A stretch of DNA of 64,000 nt from Brevibacillus_H sp041920465 (GCA_041920465.1 JBHGXW010000002.1:1-64000), one strand, 5' to 3'. Positions 48,211 to 56,839 are shown, numbered from the stretch's first letter. The notes: generated by a model from the letters alone, not told the origin. Program-made: numbers and translations.

Positions 48211-48867
48211 TTAGCCTTCCTCTACTGCTCTGCGCAAACTCCGGGTGCCTTCGATAATATCAGGGGCCAGACTGATCGCCGAAATAACCGATACTCCATC
48301 AGCCCCAGCCTTGATGACAGACGCTGCATTACCGGAATGAATGCCGCCGATCCCTACAATTGGAATAGCGATCCCATTTTGGCGCAGCTCCTTTATTACT
48401 TCCGGTCCTTGTGCCGCTTTGGCGTCTTCTTTGGTCTGGGTGGCGAAGATAGGACCTACCCCGAGATAATCGGCTCCCTGCCTGACAGCTTGTCTCGCTT
48501 CTTCAAGGTTATGGGCGGATACCCCGAGAATTTTGTTGCCGATTCTTTTCCGTACTTCCTCGGCAGATTCGTCTTCCTGTCCGACATGGACACCATCTGC
48601 ATCCAATGCCAAAGCTAACTCCACGTCATCATTGACGATAAACGGGATGTTATGCTGCTTGCAGACAACCTGCATCTGTTTGGCCAAGCGAAATTTGGAT
48701 GCTCCCGTCAGTGCTCCCTTCCCTTTTTCACGGAATTGAAAAAGCGTAATTCCGCCCTGAATCGCTTCTTCCAGCACTTCGATCGGGTCTTTTTGGCAAT
48801 TGTTACTGCCCATGATGAAGTAGACACTCAACATCTGCCGCAATAAAGATTCTGTTGTTCGCTCCAT
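48211..48867 (-). CDS. thiE: Thiamine-phosphate synthase
   Basis: Joins the hydroxymethylpyrimidine diphosphate made by ThiD to the thiazole phosphate made by ThiM. 218 residues in a TIM barrel with QFREKGKG, FIVNDDVELALALDADGVHVGQEDE, LGVSAHNLEEARQAVRQGADYLGVGPIF and VGIGGIHSGNAASVIKAGADGVSVISAI. ATG 48867 follows GGGAG; the upstream frame to 48978 overlaps thiD and is not used. Last gene of the operon. Confidence 0.94.
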   Translation of the reverse strand: MERTTESLLRQMLSVYFIMGSNNCQKDPIEVLEEAIQGGITLFQFREKGKGALTGASKFRLAKQMQVVCKQHNIPFIVNDDVELALALDADGVHVGQEDESAEEVRKRIGNKILGVSAHNLEEARQAVRQGADYLGVGPIFATQTKEDAKAAQGPEVIKELRQNGIAIPIVGIGGIHSGNAASVIKAGADGVSVISAISLAPDIIEGTRSLRRAVEEG

Positions 48868-48889
48868 GCAGTTCTCCCACTCCCTCTTT

Positions 48890-49708
48890 CTACGCTTGAG
48901 ACTGACACTGCCTTCTGCGATTATAGGCCCAATGATTGGTAGGCCCATGACCGTTGCCGATACCCAGTTGATCTTCAATAGCCGCTTTGATAAATTGTTT
49001 GGCTACCGAGACAGCTTGTTCCACAGGTCTGCCTTTGGCTAATTCTGCGGCAATGGCAGCAGCGAATGTGCATCCGGTACCATGAGTGTGCTTGGTATCA
49101 ATTCTCGGGCTCTCCAAGCTGATGAATTCCCTGCCGTCGTACAACAAATCAACCACTGTATCTTCTTCCTCGGCATGGCCGCCCTTCATCACGACATTCT
49201 TAACTCCCAGGCCAACCAGGAGCCGGGCTGCCTGCTTGCGGTCTTCCAAGGTACGGATCGGTATTCCGGTAAGGATTTCCGCTTCCGGAATATTGGGAGT
49301 CACCACCATGGCAAGCGGCAGCAAATGTTTTTTCAAGGATCTGACTGCTTCCTTTTGCAAGAGAGGCGACCCTCCCTTAGCCACCATCACCGGATCGACA
49401 ACAAGCTTCTCCCAGTTATACTGCTTCACCTTGCGTGCCACCGCTTCAATGATTTCGCTATTAAACAACATGCCTGTCTTCACCGCGTCGGTTCCCAAAT
49501 CTGCTCCGATGGCGTCAATCTGTTTTTCCACAGCTTCTACGGTTAGCGGGTAGACAGCTTGCACACCTAAAGTATTTTGAGCGGTAATCGCGGTTAAAGC
49601 AGTCATCCCGAAAACTCCAAGCTCTTGAAACGTCTTGATGTCTGCCTGAATTCCCGCACCGCCCCCGCTGTCAGAACCGGCGATCGTCAACGCTTTGTAT
49701 GTTTTCAC
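48890..49708 (-). CDS. thiD: Hydroxymethylpyrimidine (phosphate) kinase
   Basis: Phosphorylates HMP and HMP-P with ATP. 272 residues of the ribokinase fold: ALTIAGSDSGGGAGIQADIKTFQELGVFGMTALTAITAQNT, VVDPVMVAKGG and the anion-hole HGTGCTFAAAIAAELAKG. The start is GTG 49708 with GGAG 9 nt upstream. The gap to thiM is 26 nt. Bacillales also use ThiD-like PdxK for pyridoxal; linkage to thiM and thiE supports the thiamine role. Confidence 0.94.
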   Translation of the reverse strand: MKTYKALTIAGSDSGGGAGIQADIKTFQELGVFGMTALTAITAQNTLGVQAVYPLTVEAVEKQIDAIGADLGTDAVKTGMLFNSEIIEAVARKVKQYNWEKLVVDPVMVAKGGSPLLQKEAVRSLKKHLLPLAMVVTPNIPEAEILTGIPIRTLEDRKQAARLLVGLGVKNVVMKGGHAEEEDTVVDLLYDGREFISLESPRIDTKHTHGTGCTFAAAIAAELAKGRPVEQAVSVAKQFIKAAIEDQLGIGNGHGPTNHWAYNRRRQCQSQA

Positions 49709-49734
49709 TAAGATTCGCTCCGTTTCGTTAGGAT

Positions 49735-50544
49735 TTACGCGAGTTTTGTGAAAGATGCCAATTGGGTCAGATCTTGTGGAGAAAGCTTGGCAAGCTGATT
49801 CAGGAACTCGATTTGGAAACTTCCTGGTCCATGCTCTCCTTGTTTATTCCAGGCAATTTCAGCAGCAACACCATAACTGGTAACAGCGGCCACGGCTGCT
49901 TTCAGTTTATCTTCGGATACAGCAGCAAACGCGCCAATCACCGAGGTTAAGAGGCAACCTGTTCCAGTTACTTTGGTCAACATTGGATGGCCGTTATGCA
50001 CCAGATAGGTAATTTCTCCATCTGTAATCACATCGTCTTTGCCGGTAATGGCGACAATTGCTTGAAGTTCACGGGCAGCTTTTTGAGCTAGTGCCACAAC
50101 ATCTCCCGCTCCTTCGCCTGCGTCAACGCCCTTGATCAGCCATTTTTCCCCGACCACGTTGGCTACTTCCGCTGCATTTCCTCTGATAACCGAAATATTC
50201 AGCTCTCGCGCGATGCTGCGGGCCGTTTCCGTACGGTATGCTGTCGCCCCCGCTCCAACCGGGTCAAAAATAACCGGCACGCCATGTTGATTGGCCGATT
50301 GACCGGCGATATGCATCGCTTCCACTTCTGTTTCGTTGAGGGTACCCATGTTGAGCACCAGTGCCCCGGCAATTTTGGCCATATCAGCCACTTCTTGCTT
50401 GGCGTAAGCCATCACAGGCGAAGCTCCCAATGCCAACAATCCGTTTGCTGTAAAATTGGTAACGACTACATTGGTAATATTGTGAACAAGCGGGTTTTTC
50501 GCACGGACTTGCTCAAGTAAGGCAATCATCTCTTGAACATTCAT
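49735..50544 (-). CDS. thiM: Hydroxyethylthiazole kinase
   Basis: Phosphorylates 4-methyl-5-hydroxyethylthiazole for salvage into thiamine. 269 residues: NPLVHNITNVVVTNFTANGLLALGASPVMAYA, PVIFDPVGAGATAYRTETAR, VIRGNAAEV and TKVTGTGCLLTSVIGAF. The ATG at 50544 sits 10 nt after GGAG; another ATG three codons upstream is too close. The first gene after the TPP riboswitch, so expression falls when thiamine diphosphate is plentiful. Confidence 0.93.
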   Translation of the reverse strand: MNVQEMIALLEQVRAKNPLVHNITNVVVTNFTANGLLALGASPVMAYAKQEVADMAKIAGALVLNMGTLNETEVEAMHIAGQSANQHGVPVIFDPVGAGATAYRTETARSIARELNISVIRGNAAEVANVVGEKWLIKGVDAGEGAGDVVALAQKAARELQAIVAITGKDDVITDGEITYLVHNGHPMLTKVTGTGCLLTSVIGAFAAVSEDKLKAAVAAVTSYGVAAEIAWNKQGEHGPGSFQIEFLNQLAKLSPQDLTQLASFTKLA

Positions 50545-50604
50545 AACTGACATTCTCCTTTTATCGTAAATAGTTGAACTACCGGACACTAGGAAAGGGA
50601 AAAC

Positions 50605-50735
50605 AAAAAGCACTCTGCGTAAGCAAAGTGCACACTTTGACATCCCAACACTCCCTACGCTGGCATTACCCAACAGGTTCAAACGGTCAACAGCAGAAAA
50701 GCCGTACTCTCAGCCTGATTCCACAGGCTCCCGAA
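50605..50735 (-). promoter_or_regulatory. TPP riboswitch with terminator expression platform
   Basis: On the reverse strand the THI-box core is intact: CAGGCTGAGAGTACGG (pyrimidine-sensing arm) and CCTGTTGGGTAATGCCAGCG followed by TAGGGAGTG (diphosphate arm), joined by a variable stem. Downstream, GCACTTTGC and GCAGAGTGC form a 9-bp stem followed by TTTTTG (50605-50631), an intrinsic terminator. Binding of thiamine diphosphate should favour it and stop transcription before thiM. Confidence 0.95.
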
Positions 50736-50796
50736 AATATGCAACTCTTTACCCAGAAGTCTACTCCGATCTTCCGGCAAAAGCAAGACTGAAATA

Positions 50797-50832
50797 ACCC
50801 CCGACTATAGCCGCTGCTTTGTGGGCCAGCCC
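50797..50832. repeat. 37-bp dispersed repeat, diverged copy D
   Basis: CCCCGACTATAGCCGCTGC then TTGTGGGCCAGCC aligns with the other copies (shared CCCGACT-TAGC and TGT-GGGC) but is about one base shorter and weaker in the stem. It lies between the lysR stop and the TPP riboswitch. Confidence 0.55.
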
Positions 50833-50845
50833 CCCAATCTCCTCT

Positions 50846-51736
50846 TCAACGATGATCAACCTTCGATTCACGCAATAAATCGGCAAACAAAACCATCGCT
50901 TTGGTCTGAAAATCGCCGGCTTGTGTAAGCAGCGAGAATTGGCGCATAATCGGCGTTCCTTTAACTGGCAGGATGCGTATGGTCCCCAGACTCAATTCTT
51001 TTCGAATCGCCCAGTTGGACAGCAAGCTAACACCCAGACCCGCCTCAACCGATTCCTTAATGATTTGGGTACTGCCAAACTCCATCAAATATGCCGGTGC
51101 CAATCGAAGCTCGGAAAACATGCGCTCCGTAGCCTCTCTGGTACCGGAACCGATTTCCCTGACAATCCACGTCTCATCTGCCAACTCAGACAAGCTTACT
51201 TCTGACTGCTGGGCCAGCCGATGGGATGAACCAGCGATCACCACCATGAAATCGTCTTCAATTGGCTCCACATGCAGTTTCTCGTGCCGGAATACTCCCT
51301 CGACAATCCCGATATCAATGTGTCGGTTCACTACAAGTTCAGCAATTTCTCTTGTATTCCCAATTGTTATGGAGGGTTGAATCCGCGGATACCTTTCACG
51401 CAGTTTGGCGATCACATGCGGCAGCACATACTCTCCATAGGTGTAACTGGCTCCGATGGAGAGGCTTCCGCTTGCATCGTGCATCATGTCATTTACCAAT
51501 TCTTTCATTCGTGTATGCAGGCCAAGAATTTCTTTCGCGTGATGATAGACCACTTCTCCTGCTTTGGTTAAACGGACAAACTTGTTGCTTCTCTCCAGCA
51601 GTTTGGCGCCCATCTCCCGTTCCAGCATCCGGATATAATGGCTGACGGCCGGCTGAGTCATATGGAGTTCTTCCGCCGCACGTGAGAAATTCTTCTTTTC
51701 CGCAACCGTAACAAAAACAACCAATTGCTGGTCCAT
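50846..51736 (-). CDS. LysR-family regulator divergent from the YeiH-like gene
   Basis: 296 residues: N-terminal winged HTH (FVTVAEKKNFSRAAEELHMTQPAVSHYIRMLEREMGAKLLER) and a periplasmic-binding-protein-like effector domain (GSLSIGASYTYGEYVLPHVI, IGIVEGVF, VVIAGSSHRLA). The ATG at 51736 has AAAGGTGA 8 nt upstream. Divergent placement suggests it controls yeiH, as LysR proteins (E. coli YeiE, B. subtilis CysL-like) often do with this transporter family. The effector is unknown. Confidence 0.87.
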   Translation of the reverse strand: MDQQLVVFVTVAEKKNFSRAAEELHMTQPAVSHYIRMLEREMGAKLLERSNKFVRLTKAGEVVYHHAKEILGLHTRMKELVNDMMHDASGSLSIGASYTYGEYVLPHVIAKLRERYPRIQPSITIGNTREIAELVVNRHIDIGIVEGVFRHEKLHVEPIEDDFMVVIAGSSHRLAQQSEVSLSELADETWIVREIGSGTREATERMFSELRLAPAYLMEFGSTQIIKESVEAGLGVSLLSNWAIRKELSLGTIRILPVKGTPIMRQFSLLTQAGDFQTKAMVLFADLLRESKVDHR

Positions 51737-51787
51737 TCTATCATTCACCTTTGTTGATCTGATTGTCTCAATCAATCATAAATATTC

Positions 51788-51830
51788 CTTATTATCATAA
51801 TTCATATGATTTATTTTTCTTATTATCATA
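51788..51830. promoter_or_regulatory. Direct repeats in the lysR-yeiH divergent promoter
   Basis: CTTATTATCATA occurs at 51788-51799 and 51819-51830, three helical turns apart (31 bp), with ATTCATATGATT between them. This spacing suits binding by a LysR tetramer; inferred only. Confidence 0.5.
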
Positions 51831-51879
51831 TCTGTTTTATGCTTTTAGTGCAAAGAATGACGAAAGGGCTTGAAAAAAC

Positions 51880-52899
51880 ATGAAAACGTTGTTGCAAGCG
51901 CAAGTACAGAAAGGTATTGCCTTCACCTTCCTGTTCGCATTGCTTGGTTACGGCTTATCCTGGCTTCCCGGTTTCCATCAAATAGGGCCGCTCGCTTCCG
52001 CCATATTGCTTGCCGTCGTCTACCGGCAAGTATGGGGATACCCGGAAGCGCTGCGCCCCGGTATTCAATTCTCCTGCAAAAAGCTGCTGCGTCTGGCGAT
52101 TGTCTTGTTCGGGCTGAAGCTGAACATAGTGGTTATTTGCCAACAGGGGGTGGGCCTTCTCATTCGCGATACGGCTACAATCATATTTTCTATTGTAATC
52201 ATCATGACTTTGGCCAAGTGGCTCAAAGCGGACAGGGACATTTCCCTGTTGCTTGGCGTGGGTACAGGAGTTTGTGGAGCTGCTGCTATTGCCGCCATTT
52301 CTCCCATTTTGAAGGCAAAGGAGGAAGATACCGCAATTGGAGTAGGAATCATCGCTCTGATCGGTACGGTATTTGCCATTGCGTACACTTTGCTTCAACC
52401 AGCGCTTCCTATTTCGGCTGAACAGTATGGAATTTGGTCTGGGTTAACGCTTCACGAGCTTGCCCACGTGGCTCTGGCCGGTGCTCCTGCCGGCCAGGAT
52501 GCGCTTGCCCTCGCGCTGTTAGCCAAATTGGGGCGGGTATTCTTGCTGATCCCGCTTAGCTTTCTGTTCATGTACGTACAGCGAACAAAGCAGGATCGAG
52601 CAAATCCGGATCGAGAAAAACAGGAGCAAGCGGGTGTAAAGCCTGAATTTCCCTGGTTTTTGCTGGGATTTATTGCGATGAGTTTTATTGGCAGCTTCGT
52701 ACTGGGCAAAATCGTCCCTGTTTCTACCGGATTTCTCAGCATTCTATCCGAGGGAGCTTCATTCTTCCTGGCGATGGCTATGGTCGGCATCGGCTTGCAT
52801 GTCAGCGTAAAGGATCTTAGAACCAAAGCAATCCGTCCGCTGATCACCGTAACGATCACTTCACTCTTGCTCTCCATTCTCTCCTATTTCACCATTTAA
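51880..52899 (+). CDS. YeiH/UPF0324 family putative sulfate exporter
   Basis: A 339-residue inner-membrane protein with about nine to ten hydrophobic helices. Family sequences are visible: the N-terminal GYGLSWLPG, LRLAIVLFGLKLN, LLGVGTGVCGAAAIAAISPILKAKEEDTA, LTLHELAHVALAGAP and GMAMVGIGLHVS-like MAMVGIGLHVSVKDLR. The family is usually labelled putative sulfate exporter; experimental support is thin. Divergent LysR gene upstream, converging PTS genes downstream with a shared terminator. Confidence 0.85.
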   Translation: MKTLLQAQVQKGIAFTFLFALLGYGLSWLPGFHQIGPLASAILLAVVYRQVWGYPEALRPGIQFSCKKLLRLAIVLFGLKLNIVVICQQGVGLLIRDTATIIFSIVIIMTLAKWLKADRDISLLLGVGTGVCGAAAIAAISPILKAKEEDTAIGVGIIALIGTVFAIAYTLLQPALPISAEQYGIWSGLTLHELAHVALAGAPAGQDALALALLAKLGRVFLLIPLSFLFMYVQRTKQDRANPDREKQEQAGVKPEFPWFLLGFIAMSFIGSFVLGKIVPVSTGFLSILSEGASFFLAMAMVGIGLHVSVKDLRTKAIRPLITVTITSLLLSILSYFTI

Positions 52900-52903
52900 T
52901 AGT

Positions 52904-52933
52904 AAAAAAGGAGGGAATTTTCCCTCCTTTTTT
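52904..52933. terminator. Bidirectional terminator between yeiH and the fructose operon
   Basis: AAAAAAGGAGGGAA and TTCCCTCCTTTTTT form a perfect 14-bp inverted repeat with a 2-nt spacer, 4 nt after the yeiH stop and overlapping the HPr stop on the other strand. Confidence 0.92.
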
Positions 52934-53189
52934 ATTCGTGGACACTCTCAAGCAATTTACCCAATTCCTCCAGGGCCTCTTGTTCCCTGTCACCCTTAAC
53001 CTCCAAGGTGATTTCATCTCCTTTGGCAATAGCGAGTGACATAAGCCCCATTATGCTTTTACCGTTAACGGTTTTCCCACCTTTGGTTATCTGGACTTCA
53101 CATGGATAGGCGGTCGCTTTTTGAACAAACAAACTGGCCGGACGAGCGTGCAGACCTGACGGATTTTGAATCGTAAATGCTTTTTTCAT
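52932..53189 (-). CDS. HPr-like phosphocarrier of the fructose operon
   Basis: 85 residues with the HPr fold and both regulatory sites: the phosphorylatable histidine in PSGLHARPAS (His15) and Ser46 in KSIMGLMSL, the HPr kinase target. It is thus a true HPr paralogue, unlike Crh, which lacks the histidine. I start at ATG 53189; the ATG at 53201 is fused to the GGAG ribosome site. It follows fruA by 22 nt, so fructose uptake brings its own phosphocarrier. A second HPr (61270-61527) is encoded with ptsI. Confidence 0.9.
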   Translation of the reverse strand: MKKAFTIQNPSGLHARPASLFVQKATAYPCEVQITKGGKTVNGKSIMGLMSLAIAKGDEITLEVKGDREQEALEELGKLLESVHE

Positions 53190-53211
53190 TTGATTGTTCA
53201 TCTCCTTGATG

Positions 53212-55113
53212 CTATTCGACTCTTTCTTTCTTCAATACATTTACCATAATCGCGGTAACGACGGTTCCTGCAAGAATGGCAACGATATAAAGCCCGACGT
53301 TTCCTACCACTGGCAAGACGAACAAACCGCCATGCGGTGCAGGCAAGGTACATTTAAACAGCATGGATAAACCACCGGCAACCGCAGAACCGACCATAAT
53401 GGACGGAATCACACGGGTTGGGTCAGCCGCAGCAAACGGAATCGCACCCTCGGTAATGAAGGAAGCTCCGAGCACGTACGCTGTTTTACCTGCTTGACGT
53501 TCTTCCTCTGTAAATTTCTTTTTAAATAGAGTAGTAGCTAATGCAAGACCCAATGGAGGGGTCATACCTGCTGCCATAATCGCTGCATGCGGCAAGTAGT
53601 TGCCTTCTGCAATCATCGCGATACCAAATGTAAACGCCGCTTTGTTAACTGGACCACCCATGTCAAAAGCCATCATTGCGCCAAGAACAATACCCAATAT
53701 TACCGCATTGCCCGAGCTCATATTTTTCAGCCAGCTTCCAAGTGCGGTATTGGCTGCAGCAACAGGATCAGAAATGACATAAACCATAATGAATCCGGTA
53801 AGCAGAATCCCAAACAGAGGATAAAGCAGCATCGGCTTAATGCCCTCTAGTGATGCGGGCAGTCCGGCAAACAGCTTTTTCAAACCGACAACAATGTATC
53901 CAGCGAGGAATCCGGCGATAAGTCCACCAAGGAATCCAGACCCTGAATTGGCTGCGATGAAACCTCCGACCATACCCGGCGCAAATCCCGGACGGTCTGC
54001 AATACTCATGGCAATAAATCCGGCCAGAACTGGAATCATTAATTTAAAGGCAGATCCTCCGCCAATGTCCATCAATGCTTTGGCCAACGGATGGAAAGAC
54101 GGATCATTCGGGTCAAACGCTTTGATTCCGAACATAAAGCTGATTGCAATAATGATACCGCCGCCCACTACAAACGGCAACATATTGGACACGCCATTCA
54201 TCAGGTGCTTGTAGAAAGCAGGCTGCTTGCTCTTATTCTCTGCTTTCGCCGATTGAATCTTGTCTTGGTAGGAAGATCCAGCCTTATAAATCGGGCCTTC
54301 CTGATTGACAGCCCGTCGGAGCAGATCTTCCGCATTGCGGATTCCTTCTGCCACCGGTACGGTAATCACCACTTTGCCGGCAAATCGATCCATTTCTACT
54401 TGCTTGTCAGCCGCTACGATAACAGCCGTGGCCTCTTGAATGTCTTCGGGTGTCAATTTGTTTTTGACGCCGCCGGAGCCATTGGTCTCCACTTTGATCG
54501 AAATTCCCAGCTCTCCCGCCTTTTTCTTCAAGGAGTCGGCAGCCATATAGGTATGGGCGATACCTGTCGGACAAGCGGTTACAGCCACGATTTTGGCGCC
54601 GGCCGAGCTTGAACGGCTTTCCGTTTCCTTTGAGTCAGCAAGCAATTCTTTTTCCTTCTTGGCAATCACTGCAAGCACTTCTTCTTTGCTTCCCGCTTTC
54701 ATTAATTGCTGGCGGAGTGTTTCATCCATCAACATTTGTGAGAGGGTTGCAAGCGTTTGCAAATGAGCTTGATTAGCATCCTCTGTAGCGGCAATCATGA
54801 AGAACAGGTGAGCTTTCTGCCCGTCAAGAGACTGGAAATCAATGCCCTCAGGAGAGTATCCGAACGCGATGCTGGGTGTTTTCACTGCCGCCGTCTTGGC
54901 ATGGGGGATGGCAATTCCTTCCCCAATGCCTGTCGAACCCTGTGCTTCCCGCTCCAAAATCGCTTTTTTCATTAACTCTTTGTTATGCAAACGCCCTGCT
55001 TTGTCCAGCTTGGCAATCAGCTCATCCAAAACCTCGTCTTTGGTTTTAGCCGACAGCCGGGTGATAATGGTATCACCCTTCAATAATTCTCCAATGCGAA
55101 TATCATTCATCAT
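53212..55113 (-). CDS. fruA: Fructose-specific PTS enzyme IIABC
   Basis: A 633-residue fused permease. EIIA (about 5-150) has the phospho-histidine in GIAIPHAKTAAV; EIIB (about 168-265) has the phospho-cysteine in VTACPTGIAHTYMAADSLKKKA; EIIC (about 290-630) is an integral membrane domain with ADRPGFAPGMVGGF, FLGGLIAGFLAGY and EGAIPFAAADP. It imports fructose as fructose 1-phosphate for FruK. The ATG at 55113 has GGAGG five nt upstream; 11 nt separate it from fruK. An intragenic cre-like site lies at 54748-54761. Confidence 0.95.
   Translation of the reverse strand: MMNDIRIGELLKGDTIITRLSAKTKDEVLDELIAKLDKAGRLHNKELMKKAILEREAQGSTGIGEGIAIPHAKTAAVKTPSIAFGYSPEGIDFQSLDGQKAHLFFMIAATEDANQAHLQTLATLSQMLMDETLRQQLMKAGSKEEVLAVIAKKEKELLADSKETESRSSSAGAKIVAVTACPTGIAHTYMAADSLKKKAGELGISIKVETNGSGGVKNKLTPEDIQEATAVIVAADKQVEMDRFAGKVVITVPVAEGIRNAEDLLRRAVNQEGPIYKAGSSYQDKIQSAKAENKSKQPAFYKHLMNGVSNMLPFVVGGGIIIAISFMFGIKAFDPNDPSFHPLAKALMDIGGGSAFKLMIPVLAGFIAMSIADRPGFAPGMVGGFIAANSGSGFLGGLIAGFLAGYIVVGLKKLFAGLPASLEGIKPMLLYPLFGILLTGFIMVYVISDPVAAANTALGSWLKNMSSGNAVILGIVLGAMMAFDMGGPVNKAAFTFGIAMIAEGNYLPHAAIMAAGMTPPLGLALATTLFKKKFTEEERQAGKTAYVLGASFITEGAIPFAAADPTRVIPSIMVGSAVAGGLSMLFKCTLPAPHGGLFVLPVVGNVGLYIVAILAGTVVTAIMVNVLKKERVE
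54748..54761. promoter_or_regulatory. cre-like site inside fruA
   Basis: TGCAAGCGTTTGCA fits the catabolite-responsive consensus TGNAANCGNNNNCA and is nearly palindromic. It lies about 350 bp inside the fruA coding region, where bound CcpA could act as a roadblock. A chance match in coding DNA is possible. Confidence 0.4.
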
Positions 55114-55124
55114 ATGAACCTCCC

Positions 55125-56039
55125 CTATTCAACCTTTTTTATGGTTACATGCGGCAGAAACTGATGAACTTTTTCAAGTGTGCAAAAACCTTCTGACAAC
55201 GCAGTCGAACTTCCGGCAGCAACGGCGTATTGAAATGCTTCTTTGGGATCATTGGTTTTCACAAATGCGTATACGAATCCGGCTACCATGGAATCCCCGG
55301 CACCAATGGAATTAACCGGCTCCCGCTTTGGAATCTCTGCGATATACGCCTCCTTCCCATTAACATAGACGGCGCCTTCACCAGCCAACGAGACGATCAC
55401 CTGCTCTGCTCCCAACTCTACGGCTTTTCGACCGTAGACAATGGCTTCTGCCGGAGTTGTGATGGTTACTCCAAACAGTTCACCTAATTCATGATGGTTA
55501 GGCTTGATGAGAAAAGGCTTTTCTCGCAAACCATCCAAGAGAGCATCTCCTTTGGCATCTAGGCAAATCTTTATCCCTCTGCCGAAAAGCTTCTTCATGA
55601 TAGTCTGATAGATGTCGGCAGGCAGACTGGCAGGTACACTGCCCGCCAGGATCAGGATATCCCCCTTTTGTAGTTGTTCTATCTGACTTATCAGCTTATC
55701 CAGCGCTTCTTGCGGAATTAATGGCGATACACCGCTTATGTCCGTTTCCATTCCGGCTTTGATCTTTAAGTTGATCCGTGAGTCTTGCTGAACGGAAATA
55801 AACTGATGGATAATTCCCGCTTTTTCAATCTGCTGCCGGATAAAAGCACCGGTAAAACCTCCGACAAATCCCAACGCTGTACTATTCATGCCGAGATTCT
55901 TTAACACTTTGGAGACGTTGAGGCCTTTGCCTCCCGCGTCCTTCCACTCTTTTTCAGCCTGATGAATGGATCCTTCGTGTAAGACGGGAATCCAGACGTG
56001 ATAGTCGATCGAAGGGTTCAAAGTTACTGTGTAAATCAT
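55125..56039 (-). CDS. fruK: 1-phosphofructokinase
   Basis: Converts fructose 1-phosphate, delivered by FruA, to fructose 1,6-bisphosphate. 304 residues of the PfkB/ribokinase family, with TLNPSIDYHVWI, GGKGLNVSKVLKNLG, the sugar-binding GFVGGFTGAFI, LAGSVPASLP, KPNHHELGELFG and the PfkB signature NSIGAGDSMVAGFVYA holding the catalytic Asp. The ATG overlaps the fruR stop by 4 nt (ATGA), so the two are translationally coupled. Confidence 0.95.
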   Translation of the reverse strand: MIYTVTLNPSIDYHVWIPVLHEGSIHQAEKEWKDAGGKGLNVSKVLKNLGMNSTALGFVGGFTGAFIRQQIEKAGIIHQFISVQQDSRINLKIKAGMETDISGVSPLIPQEALDKLISQIEQLQKGDILILAGSVPASLPADIYQTIMKKLFGRGIKICLDAKGDALLDGLREKPFLIKPNHHELGELFGVTITTPAEAIVYGRKAVELGAEQVIVSLAGEGAVYVNGKEAYIAEIPKREPVNSIGAGDSMVAGFVYAFVKTNDPKEAFQYAVAAGSSTALSEGFCTLEKVHQFLPHVTIKKVE

Positions 56040-56791
56040 ACTTTCACCACTTTTAGCTTGGTTAATTGTTGATAGACCTGCTGTTCTTTTTCATCCAAAC
56101 CATTGTCAGTAATCACGGTTACCTGGTTAATATCACCCACCTTGGCAAACGTAACCCGGGAAAACTTGTTGGAATCGCATAAAACAAAAGGTTCATCGGA
56201 ATAATGAAGAGCCAATTGCTTCACATAGGCTTCGTCTGGATCAGGAGTTGTCAAACCGTGAAGTTTATCAACGCCGTTCATCCCCAAAAAGCACTTGTCA
56301 AAACGGTATTGACTGATATTTTTAACTGCTTCGCGGCCAATCAGGGACAATGTACCCGCTTTCAATTCCCCGCCTAACAAAATGGTTCTGATCTGCCGTT
56401 TGCACAGTTGCATGGCAATATCGAGCCCATTCGTCACCACCACAATGTTTTCATAAGGCAGAAACGGAAGCATATGAAAGGTAGTTGTTCCTGCATCAAT
56501 AAAGATAGAATCTCTTTCCTTGACCAAACTTGCTGCGTATCTGGCGATTGCAATCTTTTCTCTTTCGTGTTTTACCGCCTTTTCGACAACGGAAGGCTCT
56601 TCGATTTTATTTTGGACAGAAGATGCCCCACCGTGTACGCGTTTCAGCAAGCGCATCTCTTCCAGCTCGCTTAAATCACGGCGGATGGTTGATTCAGAAG
56701 CACCGGTTGCTTCGACAATTTCTTGGATGCGGACGACATCCTTTTCCTTAAGCAAGGACAAGATCATTTGGTGTCTTTCAGGAGTTAACAT
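56036..56791 (-). CDS. fruR: DeoR-family repressor of the fructose operon
   Basis: 251 residues: N-terminal DeoR HTH (LTPERHQMILSLLKEKDVVRIQEIVEATGASESTIRRDLSELEEM) and a sugar-phosphate sensing domain (DSIFIDAGTTTFHMLPFL, GGELKAGTLSLIGREAV, DSNKFSR). The ATG at 56791 follows GTGGAGG; the frame to 56872 runs into the promoter. First gene of fruR-fruK-fruA-HPr. By analogy with B. subtilis and lactococcal FruR, fructose 1-phosphate should release it from the operators upstream. Confidence 0.92.
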   Translation of the reverse strand: MLTPERHQMILSLLKEKDVVRIQEIVEATGASESTIRRDLSELEEMRLLKRVHGGASSVQNKIEEPSVVEKAVKHEREKIAIARYAASLVKERDSIFIDAGTTTFHMLPFLPYENIVVVTNGLDIAMQLCKRQIRTILLGGELKAGTLSLIGREAVKNISQYRFDKCFLGMNGVDKLHGLTTPDPDEAYVKQLALHYSDEPFVLCDSNKFSRVTFAKVGDINQVTVITDNGLDEKEQQVYQQLTKLKVVKV

Positions 56792-56839
56792 TAGCAACGA
56801 TCCTCCACTTCGGTCTGTCAAACGACTCGACCTGATTTT

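Noticed and set aside
47999..48214. 71-residue plus-strand reading frame
   Set aside because: Runs through a stem-loop, the 37-bp repeat and the thiE terminator, and has no ribosome site.
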